Source: Chamaea fasciata (taxonomy: Eukaryota > Chordata > Aves > Passeriformes > Sylviidae). Taken from it: DNA of 64,000 nt. The notes below the pieces were generated by a model that was not told the DNA's origin, searched no databases, and saw only the letters and a list, made by a program, of their open reading frames with translations. A program made the translations under genes and the position numbers. The stretch spans positions 85,772,087 through 85,836,086 of the forward strand of contig JARCOQ010000002.1 in NCBI GenBank assembly GCA_029207755.1, in the 5' to 3' direction. Below are positions 1 to 12,800 of this stretch, in pieces. Position 1 is the stretch's first letter. Every line of letters starts with the position of its first letter.

Positions 1-2885
1 TGCTCTCCAGGAAGGAGTGCAACTCCACAATCTGCATTTACCTAGCAGGAAAATCTACAGCAGTTGCTCTTGAATCAACTCGCACTGATGGTCTGTAGCT
101 TTCTTTGTGCCTTTTTTCTACCACCTCCTGGCCCGTCCCACCCCCTTAATTCAATTCTTACAAAGGGAGAATTTGGAAGGCATCAGATAAATTTCCATTA
201 ATTGCTTGACCACAAAAGTAATTAGTGTTGACTGGACACAATAAGCTTTCTTTTGGTTCAGACCAATTTATGGTGATCATCCACCGGGGTGAGGAGGGAG
301 GGTTCTTCAAGGTCTGGCCAAGAGAGGCAGATTCTCCTCTTTCCACCAAAGCTCAGGAAACCTTCTGCATTTTGTTTCTAGTAACACCACAACCCTACCC
401 AGTGGGCCAGAGGTCAGTGAGCAGCTCTCCACTCCGTGAGACTGGAGACACACCATCCCCAGCACCCACACAGCAGCACCTCCCTTGCTTGCTCCGCAGC
501 ACTGCTACCTCTGATACTGCTTTGGGCTTGGTACAAACTCACCTTCTCTCCTTGGCCTTTCCTACGCCATCCTTTATCCACTTGAAACAAAGATCCACAC
601 AGACATGTGTAAAGGAGCCTTTTCTTCCTAAGTCCTCAATCTCTCACAGTGTTTTGAAAACTCTATTATATGGTTGAGCTTTATCTCCTACATGCTCATT
701 CTGGAACCCTTGGCAGGGGTGGAACTAAAATCCTGGGCAATGTGAGCAGCTGGATGCATCAGCTATCCCCCCAATGCCCCAGGACAAACATTTCTGCTCA
801 GAAAGAGTCCATCACACTAGAAGTAAACACAACTACTTTGAGTGTTTGCTAAACTCTTACAGCACTCCAGAAACAATGATCTTCTCAGGCCTGATAAACT
901 TTGCAGCAGTGGGTAACTACACACAGAAGCCAGCATGTCTCATGTAGAAACAGGGTGTCCTGGAACACCAGTGTCCAGATAGGATGTGTGCCACCCTCAG
1001 GGCTGGGACCCAACTGTACTGCACACAGCAAGCAAACAAGCTCCATCACACCACTGGAGCCAGGGCAGGGTCACCCCTCTACACTCAAGGCTCATTCGAG
1101 ACGAGGGTCAGGTGGGCGCAACAGGGTCACAGCCCTTCCCAACACAGCCCTGTGGGCAGGCTTGAGAGACCACGCAAGACCTGCAACTGCTGACACAGCC
1201 CAGGAAACAGAACTGTGACAGAACAGCAGCAACAGGAGCCACAGAACTACACCCCTGGGCTTTGTAGCCCTGAGCAGACATCTTCAGGCTGATTAACAGG
1301 AAAGGCACAGCATGCTAACAGGCTGTCTTAGTACAAAGAAGGGCACAGAGAAATTTTGGCTTAAGGCATGACCCAAGACCACCCCAAATGTCTCACACTC
1401 TGCATGCATGTTGTCTAATGAATGTACACTCATCCCAATGAGAGCTTAATTTCTTTTACAGCTGTACTTGGGAAAAGCTCTATTCACAATTTTCCCAATG
1501 AAACAACAGCTACCTGTTGCCTCTCTGAGAACTGCTTTGGAGAAACAAAAAAAAACCCCACCAAAACCACAACACACTCCCACCAAAAGCACATCCTCAA
1601 AATACATTAATTTTTCACTGAAATCTTCACTTTAACTTCAGGCCCACATACTTTAACTTAAAGAGTCTGTATGCCTGGATATAAGGAAATGACTGTACTC
1701 CTTCCAAGCACAGTCCCTTCAGAAAGTATCTCCATCAGAGAGAGAGCTGCAGGTGAAAGAAAAAAGGGTGGAGAAAGTATAGACTGCACAAAAAGGCCCC
1801 AAACCCAAATAAACAAAAGAAAACAACCCCACAAACAAAGCAATCCTGCATACATATATGATACATTTCATTTTAATTAACCTAGGAATCCAGACAATCA
1901 AAAGACTAGTTAGAAAAGAAGGGATGTCAGAGAGGAAGCCCACCTCTGATCCCCACACGAATGAAATTCAGAAAGCTGGGGTAACGGCCATGAGAGCAAC
2001 ATTTGGACAATACTTGATATTACGATGGCTGAACCGCATAAATTATGCTTGGCACAGAAAATGATCCATCTGGAAACAAATGTTTTCTTTCAAGCAGCTT
2101 GGCATGTGCTTACTTTGAAGCTGCAGTAATTAGATACCTTACAATAATGGAGGATCTATTACAATGTCTATAGCAGCAAAAAAAAAAAAAAAAAAAGGCA
2201 GTGACTTTGTATAAAACAGTAGAGATCACATCACAAGAGGACTGGAAGGATCAAATAGCAAAGCTGATTTTCTTAAGAACAAAAAACCCCACTCAACCAC
2301 ACCTGAATCCATAGCAGACTATGGGAGTGTACATGGGAGCAGCAGTATTGCTGTAGATGTGATAGTTAAGGACAAAAGATGAACATACTCACTAAGAGTA
2401 TGAGTTTGTAAGACTGACTAGTTCAGCTGGAAAAATTTGACAACTCGAAGGCACGTAGACCTCATCCCAGGCCTGAAATACGTATCACACATTCCAGATT
2501 GCACCAAAATGTAATTCAAGAATTGAAGCACCTTGAGAACTAAAGTGTGAATCAGGAGAAGGTCAAAAACAGAACAAGCAAGTGATAGGAAAACTTGCTT
2601 TAATATTGCATCACATGAAGCTAGTTGTAACAACTAGAGTAGGAAAGTATTCCACAAAAAAAAAGGTTAAAAAATCCCACTGAAGTGTGTGTACTGCCAA
2701 GAAACCTGGAATTTTATCTAACTCTATACCACAATTGTATAATCAATGTGTTCATGTACCTTCAGTCGCTAAGAAGAAATTTTAATGATATCCAGGTCCT
2801 TGACACTCAGTAGCAATACACAAGCATTTGGAAGTTGTAAAAAGCACTTATCTTCTCACGAATTAGAAGCCTGTTCAGTCGGGAG

Positions 2886-3185
2886 TGGAGGAAACTGAGG
2901 GGACACCTCATCACAATTTACAGCTTCCTCACAAGGGGAAGTGAAGGGCAAGGCACTGATCTCTCTTCTCTGGTGACCAAGGATAGGACCTGAGGAAACA
3001 GCATGAAGCTGAGTTTGGGGAGGTTTAGGTTGGATTTTAGGAAAAGATTTTTCGCCCAGAGGGTGGTTGGGCACTGGAACAGGCTCCTCAGGGAAATGGT
3101 CACAGCCACAAGCTTGACAGAGTTCAGGACGGTTGTGGACAATGCTCTCAGGCACATGGTGTGACTCCTAGGGTTGTCCTGTGCA
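2886..3185 (+). repeat. CR1 LINE 3' fragment
   Basis: Consecutive blocks match the avian CR1 3' end in sense orientation: GAGGAAACTGAGGGGACACC, ACAGCTTCCTCACAAGGGGA, GATTTTTCGCCCAGAGGGTG and GGGCACTGGAACAGGCTCC. The 3' terminus is degraded after ACAATGCTCTCAGGCACATG. It is a truncated, non-coding relic; apparent open frames across it are meaningless. Confidence 0.8.
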
Positions 3186-4339
3186 TTTAAGTCACCCAAT
3201 ATGCTAACATTTAAATACTGAACAGTTAGAAAAGAGCTGTGGGGTTTGGTTTTTTTTTCCTTATTTACCATGATACGTGGTTGGAAAACAAGAAGCTAAC
3301 TCTAGCATGTCAAAAAGCAGTACCAGATGAATATGTGGCAAGAATTTAAGAACATGAGGCTCTTACACAGCAGTTCAATTTGTGAGAAACAGCACCGACA
3401 CACACAAAGTATCAAAAAAGATGACAGGCTGGAGGCATGGGCTGCCCTTCATCAGCAGGAATTTGGATCCACTACAGGGAAGTTACGACATTTAGCCTAT
3501 GGCTTTTGGATTTCAAAAGCTAGTAAAACACATGTTATTATTTTCAATTACAATTTAAATAAAAAGAAAAAATTCAATTTCACTGACAGAGTGACGACTT
3601 TCTGAACAGATTCCCAGGCTGCTTGGGAAATCACCAAAGACAGAAATAAGGACACTGCAAAGGAGTTATCTTGAGACCCTGATGAACAACAGCCATGGCT
3701 GGAGATTGTACTCCAAGGACAGGAAGGAGAAAGACACATGCTGTGTGAGAACACAAGCAGCACACCACAGTCTTCCCTCTCCTTTTACCCCCATGCAGAC
3801 ACAGCAAGAAGCTCACAACAGTGAGAAATAGTTCTCTAAAAAACTCTTCAAACACTGATTTCATTGATGAGATGCTATTTTCCCCAGAAGCAGGACTGTG
3901 AATCCAAAATATTAGGAGGCTTCCCTACTGAAAACTCACCGTGTCCACCAGTGACCTACATTAAGCCTCTCCTCTCTCTCTGCTTCACCTTCCTTCTTGG
4001 GCTCCATCCTGCCCTACTTTAATAGGGATTACTTCAGCTAAAGCACATAATAGTTTTATAGGGACACTCAGCTAGGTCTGAAAACTCGTCACATCTAGAT
4101 GGAAAAGTGGAAGAAATAGCAGAAGTAATGGTTTCCACAGCCAGCACCAGCTGTGAGGAGATAGTACGCTGTGCTATCCCATCCCAAACTCTTCTGTCTC
4201 CAATGCCTATCATGAAACCGTGGGAAAAAAATGAAAGTGAGTCAAGGACTGGCATAATGGTGAAATTGTTTCTCTCCAGCAAATGAAATTTAAAAAAAAA
4301 AAAAAATCAGCGCCATTTATCCCTGCATCTAACAATTAG

Positions 4340-5160
4340 GATCAAGGAACGCGATTTTTAGTCAACGCAGGGAAGGAGCCCATTGTCAGAGGAGCAGCAC
4401 AGATTTCCCTCCACTTGCCTTTCAAAGACATTTACCCGCAGGATTTCGTCAGTGTTAAAACGACGGAGGCTTTCTCCCCCCTTCCTCCTCGATTAAACCG
4501 GACATCCATCACGCTGAGACCGGAGGAGCGGCAGATCCCGGGGGATTTGCAGAGATCGCGGCTCTCCCCCACTGCACGCCTCTCCGACATTCACGGTGTT
4601 GTACCACCCCCACCGCTCGCAAGGGCAAACAAGCCGGGCGCACGCACGCATTCATCCACTACTACAAGGCTACAACCGAGCGAGCAGGATCCACCTACTA
4701 CTCGGCGCACAGCCTAAAAACAAGCTAGTTTAGATAAACTAAGGCTGCCATCGGTTTGGCAGAGGAAGAAGGCAAGCATTTTTATTTAAAGCCAAGCTCT
4801 TCAGAGAACACCCCGCACACAGAAACCCTGCGTGTCAACAAAGAGGCTACGCTCAAACCACGGGCGGACCATCCCTCCTCCAAGGCTAGACGTAGATTAA
4901 TCATAAGTGCACAGTGCAAGATAAAGGAAATTGTCTGAGCCTTTACACCTACTGATATCTCATTAAGTGTTTTCAAAGCTTTTCTCTTGCTGAAGGTGCA
5001 CGTAGCTGAATGAATCCGATCCACACACTCATTTCTTCCAGGAAGCCGCGGCAGGGCTCAACACGACCACTGCTGCGTATCCTACACTGAATGATGGCTT
5101 CCCCATAAATAGGAAAGCGGGTTTTCTAGAAATACTGCATAATGAGTCATCGGCAGCGAA
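4340..5160. promoter_or_regulatory. Secondary CpG-rich block in LONRF2 intron 1
   Basis: CpGs are clearly denser than in the flanks, for example around 4495-4710 and 4800-4890. An AT-richer gap separates the block from the main exon 1 island. It may be an island shore, an alternative promoter or an enhancer. No coding exon is recognised in it. Confidence 0.35.
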
Positions 5161-5423
5161 CAGCTAAACGCCAGGCACCTTCAAAGCAAGGGCAGAAATA
5201 CCAGTGGAACAAAAATAGCCATTCACTGGAGCGGGGGGCGGGCAGGAGAGGAGACCCGCTGGCAGGATTCCCACTCGTAACCTCCCCCAGGTGCCCTCTC
5301 CCACCATTCACCGCAAGCCCTCTCCCCGCCCGGCTGCGGGGGCCAGCCCGGTGCCGGCGGGCAGCGCTGCCCCCGCCGCGCCCCCTCCTCCTCATCTTCC
5401 TGCTGCCCGCCGGCGCCACTCAC

Positions 5424-6183
5424 CCATCTCTAGGGCCTGGTTGTACTTCTCCAGGGCGGCCGGCAGCTCTTGGCGCTCCCGCAGCGCGTCGCCCTCGGCG
5501 CGGAGCCGCCGCGCCCGGCTCTCGGCGCCGAACCACTTGTGCAGCAGGTTGCCCAGCACCACGTTGACCCGCGGGCGGCCGGCGGCCGGCGGCAAGGCGG
5601 CGGCGGCAGGGGTCGGCTCGGCGGGGCGGCGCGGGCGGTGGCAGCGGCCGCAGTCGCCGGGCTCGGCGCAGCGGCGGCAGTGGGTGTGCCCGCAGTGCAG
5701 GGTCACCGGCTCGCACAGCAGCCGCCGGCACAGCGGGCAGGCGAAGAGCTCGGGCGGCCGGCAGCACGCCGGGTCGCCCAGACCCTCGCCCTCCGCCCCG
5801 CCGCCACCGGCCGCGCCGCTCCCCCAGGGCGGGAGGCGCAGCTCCTTGTCGCGGATGCTGAGGGCGACGCTCTCCGCCAGCTCCCGCAGCTCCTCAGGCC
5901 GGAGCCGTGCCAGCCGCGCCGCCGCGCCGTAGGCGTCCAGCGCCTCGGCCATGCGGCCGGCCCTGGCCAACGCGTCGGCGCGGCGGAGGCACAGGCCCCG
6001 CTCGGGCTGCGGCAGCCCCGCCAGCTCCGAGCCGTAGATCTCGGCCGCCAGCTCGAAGTTGCCGCCGCGGAAGGCCTCCTCCGCCACCTGCAGCATCTCG
6101 GCGCAGGGTCCCCCCGCCGCCGCCGCCCTGGCCCCGGCCCCGGCGGCGGGCGGCAGCGCGCAGGGCCCCGGGCCCAGCTCCAT
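5424..6183 (-). CDS. LONRF2: LONRF2 coding exon 1 (N-terminal TPR + first RING)
   Basis: First coding exon of a LON-domain/RING-finger protein, a family of putative E3 ubiquitin ligases. From ATG at 6183 it encodes 253 codons plus one base and ends at a strong donor (ATGG|gtgagt, 5424/5423), so translation continues in an exon outside the window. Residues about 30-110 form a TPR-like helical region (EEAFRGGNFELAAEIY, then RPEELRELAESVALSI). Residues 149-181 form a RING with all eight ligands: C149, C152, C164, H166, C169, C172, C178, C181. RVNVVLGNLLHKWF follows, and a second TPR-like stretch (ALEKYNQALEM) runs into the splice site. Similarity by recall is best to LONRF2 rather than LONRF1/3, and the neighbouring CHST10 and NMS support this. 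The later second RING and C-terminal LON substrate-binding domain are not in this window. The exon is very GC-rich, so open frames overlapping it on other frames are shadows. An alternative start at Met30 is possible, but Met1 gives a length similar to the human N-terminus. Confidence 0.9.
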
Positions 6184-6280
6184 GCCCGCGCGGCGCCGCC
6201 GGCCCCGGGCCGCCCTACTCCATGCTGGGCCCGCGGCGCTGCCGACTCCGGCTTCTTCCTGGGAGGGGACGGCGACGGAA

Positions 6281-6299
6281 GGGAGGGAGGGAGGGAGGG
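6281..6299 (+). repeat. (GGGA)n tract, potential G-quadruplex
   Basis: GGGAGGGAGGGAGGGAGGG gives five consecutive G3 runs with single-base loops about 100 bases upstream of the LONRF2 ATG, on the strand opposite to the gene. It satisfies the standard intramolecular quadruplex pattern. Confidence 0.8.
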
Positions 6300-6552
6300 A
6301 TGGAGAGGGGGCGTGTCACATCTCTGCAGCAGGGGGGCGGCTCCCGGGAGGGGGAAGGGGGAACGGCGGCGGGGATGGGGGGCGGACCGGCTCCCGGCTT
6401 ATGTAAGGGGCGAGCGGTCGGGTAAAACCACCCGAGGCCGGCAGACCGCCCGCCCTCCGCGGGGGCAGCGGTGGCGCGGCGGGAGCTCCTCTTCCGTCCC
6501 TCCCTCCGTGCCCGCCCGCCCGCCCGGCCGCCGCCGCCAGGTGCCGGTGCCG

Positions 6553-6598
6553 CACGTGCCCGCCCCGCACGTGCCCCGCGCCGCCGCGCCCGCACGTG
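6553..6598. promoter_or_regulatory. Cluster of three palindromic E-boxes (CACGTG)
   Basis: CACGTG occurs at 6553-6558, 6568-6573 and 6593-6598, each within GCACGTGC. Such sites can bind bHLH factors (MYC/MAX, USF, CLOCK-BMAL1 class). They lie about 370-415 bases upstream of the LONRF2 ATG. The motifs are seen directly; occupancy is inference. Confidence 0.6.
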
Positions 6599-6899
6599 CG
6601 CCCGGTCCGGCGGCTCCCAGCGGGAGCGGGGCCGGGGGGGCTTCCGCCGTGCGGCTCCTGCCGAGCTCAGCCTCTTCCTTCCCGTTTCCTGGTGCCCGGC
6701 GTTAACCGCTTCCTCGCCGGGGCTGCCGGACCCTCCTGTCCCATCGCCTCCCGTCCCGCCGTGCGCCGGGACCCCCCGGTGCCGCCCCGCCGCCGGGCGC
6801 GGCCTCTCTGCCAGCAGCGCCGCACCGGGTGGGTCGGGGAGCGTTACCGGTTGTTTCTTTTTATTTCTCTGGTCCCCGAGAAAGCAAGCACTTGCTGTC

Positions 6900-9800
6900 T
6901 CTTAAATAAATAAAGACGAAAATAACAATAATAATATTTCCCAAACCCCACAACTGTTAGGGAAAAAAATCCTTTTCTGTAAGCGGCAGCCTCGCCAGCA
7001 CAGCTTGGGATCCACGAGTCGTGCTGAGCACTGGCTTGTGCATCGGCAGCAACGCTAAAGATAATGCAGCTGGAAGTTAGTTAATCATGCGTGAGTCAGA
7101 GAGGAATCCAACTTGCTCCGCAGGAATAACAGGAGCGGGAAAAAAAAAAAAAAGTTAGGCAACGTTTATTTTAGACACAGCTGTAAACAAACTGCTCTGA
7201 GAAGTGGAAAGCCTGTCAATCCGATGGGGAGATACCCACGTTCAGCTGCTTTTTGGGCTGCAGCTGGGCAGCAGAGGGTGTTTTTGGCTTTGCGTCTCTC
7301 CTGCTAGGCCTCCTGCCCCTAGCTAATGGCCTCAGCCCACATCAGGAAAATCTCATTCATTAACTTGTACCAAATAATCTTTATACTATGAGAGTGTGTT
7401 GATTTTCTAAATAGTATGGAATTAGCTTTCTTTAGATGTATGTGGTTGATGTCATATACTGCATAGTCAGGCTTAAGTAAGCATCAGTAGTCGTGGTGGA
7501 GCAAGCATGACTGAAGGACCCCAGCTAACAGCAAGGAACAAGACCTTTGTTTCTCAGATCTTCAAGGCATTCATGACAAATAAAAGATACCTCTCGACTA
7601 CAAGATAGTGCCAGCCATCCTAGCCCCTCCAGCACCTCTGTGAAACCCTCCTTGCCTTTCATAACAGATCAGAAAGTGTAGCAAGACTGACTCTGGGACA
7701 TCTAGATCAATAAGGAAGCAGGTGGATGATGGCTATAGAAGTATTGTTGGTTTTCAGAACAGTGATATGTTTGCATTAAGTTGCCCCATGACTTACCCAC
7801 TTTGCACTGTTTGTGTTTCTAACAGTGATTCTTTGAGCAACGCTCACTTCTCCAGCAATCGTACCATCCTCCTCAGCTCAAGGTTTCTACTCAGAAGGTG
7901 ACCTTGGCATCCTGTTAGTATTTCATCACTCCCTTTCTTGACAGGCTCACTTGGAATTAAGATGGGATGAAATCTCATTGCCATTTTATCTAAGTCACTT
8001 AGGGACATTATTCACTAAGGCTCGTTCTATTCTATGGTGTCAAGGACAAGCCATGGAATCTTGGACACGTGATAAAAATGTGGACTCACTGCTTGTGCCA
8101 CCTCATAGCATTATTCCCTCATTTCTATGACCCCAATAAGGAGCAGCAGCATTTTTGCTGACTGCCCCCATCCCACTCATCTGGCGATTAGGCTCTTAGG
8201 CTGGGAACTCCCCAGCAGCTCTCCTTGCTTTCCTGCGGAAGGAGATAGCAGGCAAGTCCATCCTGTCATGCCACTTTTCCACACGTGTCTTTGAACTGCT
8301 GTGTGATGGCCCTTCAGCTCCATCTGTCCCTTCCGATGGATGGTGATTTGGGAGGCACTGGCTCAGGCGCTGGTATTGAACATGGCCTCCATTTGCTGCT
8401 GTGCCTGTGTCATGCCAGGCTGGCATGCTGGGATGGCTCCAGTCCTTTCCTCATCAATGCTTAGCAGGCGCTTCTAGAAGAACCTCCCGTGAAGTGAGGC
8501 TACTACTTTATTTAGCAACATGATCAATAGCCTCTTGGCATACAGCCTCTACTTTTTTCCAAGGCATCTATTTGCAAGGGAACAAAATTACCTCACTGCT
8601 GCTCAGACTGGCACAGTGTGCCATCTTTTCCCTGCTTCCCAAGAGCAGAATTCCTTGCCACCTGTGTCTGAGCACACCTGCATCACTCTTCTCCCCGATG
8701 CCTATTTTGGGGGCCGTGTTCTTTCACAGGCCTTCTTGCTCCAGAACATGGTTCATTTGTATATCTGGCTACACAAATTTGCTGTTTCCTTATCTGAGCA
8801 ACAAAGCCATTTTAATGCAGCTGCCTTTTGTAAAATTGATAAGAATTCACTGAGCTGCAGATCTTGGAGGGATGATGAAAATGTGGGCTCACCACCTGAG
8901 CCACCTCAGAGTATTAATAGTTTTCAGGGAAGAATGATAGACTAAGAGACAGCAAGAACCAGGGGGAAAGAAACAAAAATAAAATTATTAAAAATGTATA
9001 CTTAAGAAGCTCATGCTTCTTACTGAAATTATCAGTAGCATGCCTACCACAGCAAACGTGACATGGGGACTCATGCCAAGGAAGTCCAGTGGAACAGGTG
9101 CCCCATTACATGGTCATGTGGTTTATGGCTTCTTGCTGCACAAACTACAAGCAACTGATTGCAACAGCCAGAAAACAGAATGGATTTCCCATAAAGGAAC
9201 TGAAAGCTGACAGAAACACCAAGCTGATTTATAATTTTTATTTGAAGAAAAGCAGTAGCTACTGCATAGGATTGAAATGTTGTCTATCACAACAAGGAAA
9301 TAAAGGAACACCTCTTGTACTCACCAACCATGGCAAAACTGCTTCTGGCTTCATCATTTTTAAAGAAGCCCCATCACCCAAAATTAGCTACTCCGTGGAA
9401 GGCTGTTAGTGGCTCTCTCTGTTAGCAATATTATTTTCCTGTTAATAGTGTGCTTCCCCTTAGGACTGGGGTCATCACACACTCTCAAGCAACTTGTAGA
9501 AGTCCATCCACTTCCCAAGGGGAGAATTACAGGTACTTACTCTAATGAGTCACAGTTACACACTTCAAAGTTGTCATGAGGTTTCCTTTAAGTTCATAGC
9601 CTAATTTTCAACTTCTTCCTGAGGCCCAGCATCCACAGGGTTTTCCCCAGGGTAGAATTTACTTGGAGCTTGAAGGGGAGAGGAGAAGGTGAAGTAACTT
9701 TGAAATGACAGCATTTACAAATTTGCAGGGCATTTTTAATTCCTCTAACACTTTTCTGTTCCAAGGTAGTTTGAAGTATTAAACTCGTTTGTTTTGATAA

Positions 9801-12800
9801 ATTTTTTGAGAAAACCTGTCTTTTATTGTTTCAGAATAAGTTAATTAGGATATAATCAATGAGCAGGCACACATACAGGCACCATGCTAAAACATTACAG
9901 AAGTTGTAAAGTCAAAGACATGAAAACTGGGGTACAGTATAATTAAGTCTATGTAGGCTTATTTAATAGTTCCTTCATGCATTAACCTGGTATGATTTTA
10001 ATTAATGACATATTATTTTCTCTACAGGATGCATCTCCGTATTGGTTTAGTCACAGGAAAGAAGATAACTAACGGGTATCCGAACTGTGATGTTCTCCCT
10101 GGTCACTGTGCGGCCCCCTTGCACCTTTTAATTTGTGTTAGTCATACTTGGCCTCAGTAGCAGAATTATAAATTTTCTTGTGTGTTTTTCTATAAGAGTC
10201 AGGGTACAGTGCTAGAATATTCACAAATATGCACACATATTTTCAACAAGAGTATGAGTCAAAAGGAATAATAGTTCACCCTTTGAGAGCTGGGAAATTG
10301 AGGTAAGTCCAGAGTGGCTACTAACCCGAGGCACTGGATTTAGTGGATGAAATTTCAGAATATGATTTTTTCAGATATGCAGATTATTTCAGAAGTACAT
10401 CTTCCTTTGGTTGGGCTGCAACTGGACAGAGGTGCTGAGACTTCAGTATGTGTTTGGGCCTCAGCTAGAACACTCTGCAAACAAGAGCTATACAATTAGC
10501 ACCACCACCTCCCAAGGCATGATGTAAATGCCTTACACTTTGGCACAGAGAAAACCCATGGCAGAGTGCTGAATGCAGTCCTTCCAGCCAGCACTCAGCT
10601 GCTTTTCTCCTTCCCTAATCACTGACTCATTTATTACGAGCTTTCCAGCTTTCAAAAGAAAAGGTCACTGTATAATTATTACTACTAAAGTGTTTGCCAG
10701 TTTATTGAATTTGTCCCAACTGAAATAGCAATAGTGTAAATTTTTTTTTTTTCCAAGAAAGCCTTCTTTCAGAAGTATTTTTGTAAGAAAGTTGCAGGGT
10801 ACTGCCAGTGATGAATAAGGTGCTAGCTAAAATCTACTGATGTTAAACGTAACAATGATCTTACTTTTCCCCCACAGAAAACATAATCCAGCTGCTGTGA
10901 ATTGCAGGAGCTAGGATGGTTTCTGGAGATTCTCTTCTCATGTTTCTTTGCAAGATCCTAAAGAGGGAGATGGATCTCATCATTCCAGAGTCACACGTGT
11001 GTTGTGTACAAAAGATGTTATTCGTAACTACATCCTGCAGGGGCTGATGGGAAGATTAAACAGCTTAATAATTGTCCAACAAATCATTAACACATCTTAT
11101 GATGCAAAAGCAGCCAATTAAAGTGTACTACCAGATTTCCTTCCAATAGCTTCTGAGATAAGCACTGCTAAGAAAATCCCCTTCCCTAGCTATAATAATC
11201 AGTCTTTATAGAATGAAAGTGTATTAACTTTTTTCAATTTATCTATTAGTTCACATTATACACTGTTATCTAATGAGGTGATATTGTTCATGCTTAAGTA
11301 AAACAAACCAAAGGACAGCCCAGTCCCAGCTGCTTTGCTTTCTCCCAGCATAAAATCAGGGAATTTTTTTAGTCTTGTTCGGTAAACATCAGCTTGGATT
11401 TTCAAAATAATACACAGATATTTTCCACTGTGCTGGTTCACATACCTGAAGAAATATCAAGACCTGTGTTTCTCTCTGTTGCTGGCACCATCAGGGCCTT
11501 TGTCAGGCAGAGAGCTGAAGCAGGATGTCCCCATGATGACTGATTTCCATCCAACTTTTGATACCTGGGGTCAGTTTGCCCACTGAGGGGAGGGGGTTCT
11601 GCAAACAAATCCATGGTGAAATTGGGTGAAGTTACACTTGTTTGCAATCCCTGTTTGAGCTGTGGCTTGGCAACTCCCCTGGGCTACTGCAGATGCTGAA
11701 GTGCAGCAGCACCTGGCCAAGGCTGAAAGGCACAGCCAGGTGCATTTACCCTGCATGGGAGAAAAGCACTGTCACCCCGCCTCATGTCACACCAGGGCAT
11801 CCTGAAGTCCAGTGAGATGACACACACCCTGGCAAGGGACTCTTCTGGCATCTGGCACTGAGCTTGTTTTAAAAAGCAGGATAGCATGTTGCAGTTCATG
11901 GCATTCCAAATCCCCTCTGGTGCCAGACATCTGTAAGGGTGGTCATCCAGTTGAACGGTCGGCAGCACAGGTGGCATCTCCATGGGGACAAGAGGCATCT
12001 ATTGGCTTCTGGGAGCGTCTTCTATTTCTGCACTAACATTTTTTCAGGGAGATGGCCTGCCTTGGAAATGTGGTCAGGGAGAAGCTTTTCTCAAGGGAGA
12101 AAAATGTGGTTGGGGAGAATTTTTCTCAAGCTTCTCTCCCAGTCCTGCTAGGACACCATTGTTTTCTCAGTTGTTTTTCTCTCATCCATGTCACACTTGA
12201 CTTTTGAGTACATATAATCTTACATCTCTCTTTTCAAATGGCATTTTTTCATATTTTTCTTTGGCTACTACTATTAGCAGGAAAAGTATCAATTGAAATG
12301 AAGCACTTTTAATCCATTTAATAAGCAATTAATTCCCCAACTTTGATATTCTTGTTGAGTGGCAATCTACTATGAAAAAGGCAAACAACATCAGTCAGAT
12401 GCATACATAAGATACTGTTTTGCCTGAAAGACATTTTCTTGTCCTGCTTTGATTGCTTCTTTACTGTGAGTCACCCTATGACACATTTTCATGAAAACTC
12501 CCAGACATTATGCTAGAAAAATTAAATGTGGGTCAGATGGGAAAAACATTGTGAAGTGGTGACAGTGTTAAGGCAGAAGAGAAATAATATTCTTACAGGC
12601 AGGGAGCAGTCCCATGCCTTGTTTCCCCTGGAAACTGCTAATTGCTGTATTCATGTCCCTGCTCAAGGAATGCTCTGGAAGTTCCTGCTGCAGCTATCAG
12701 TGATTCCTGGTAATCACTGAACAAGTGTTCAGCGTGGATCCCTCTCCGAGGACCAGTCACCTTAAGCCACATTACTCTCATCAGCTCAAGCACGAGAAAC

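Larger units (their letters stand above)
1..5423 (-). other. LONRF2: LONRF2 intron 1 (partial)
   Basis: This stretch lies downstream of the exon 1 donor on the minus strand. I found no open segment resembling the next LONRF2 exon (the TPR continuation), so intron 1 likely extends beyond the left edge. It contains a CR1 fragment (about 2886-3185), an A19 run at 2178-2196, and a CpG-rich block at about 4340-5160. The rest shows nothing recognisable. Confidence 0.7.
5230..6870. promoter_or_regulatory. LONRF2: CpG island of LONRF2 (promoter, 5' UTR, exon 1)
   Basis: Dense CpG and high GC contrast sharply with the AT-rich flanks. The island covers exon 1 and about 700 bases upstream of the minus-strand ATG at 6183. 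No clear TATA box is placed for the minus strand, consistent with a dispersed CpG-island promoter. The upstream half holds five consecutive GGG runs (6281-6299, plus strand) and three CACGTG E-boxes (6553, 6568, 6593). The exact transcription start cannot be read from sequence. Confidence 0.8.

Noticed and set aside
2856..3271. Minus-strand open frames around 3 kb
   Set aside because: They are antisense to a CR1 fragment.
5470..6705. 411-codon plus-strand open frame across the LONRF2 island
   Set aside because: Ala/Arg/Pro/Gly-rich shadow of the GC-rich LONRF2 exon on the opposite strand, with no family resemblance.
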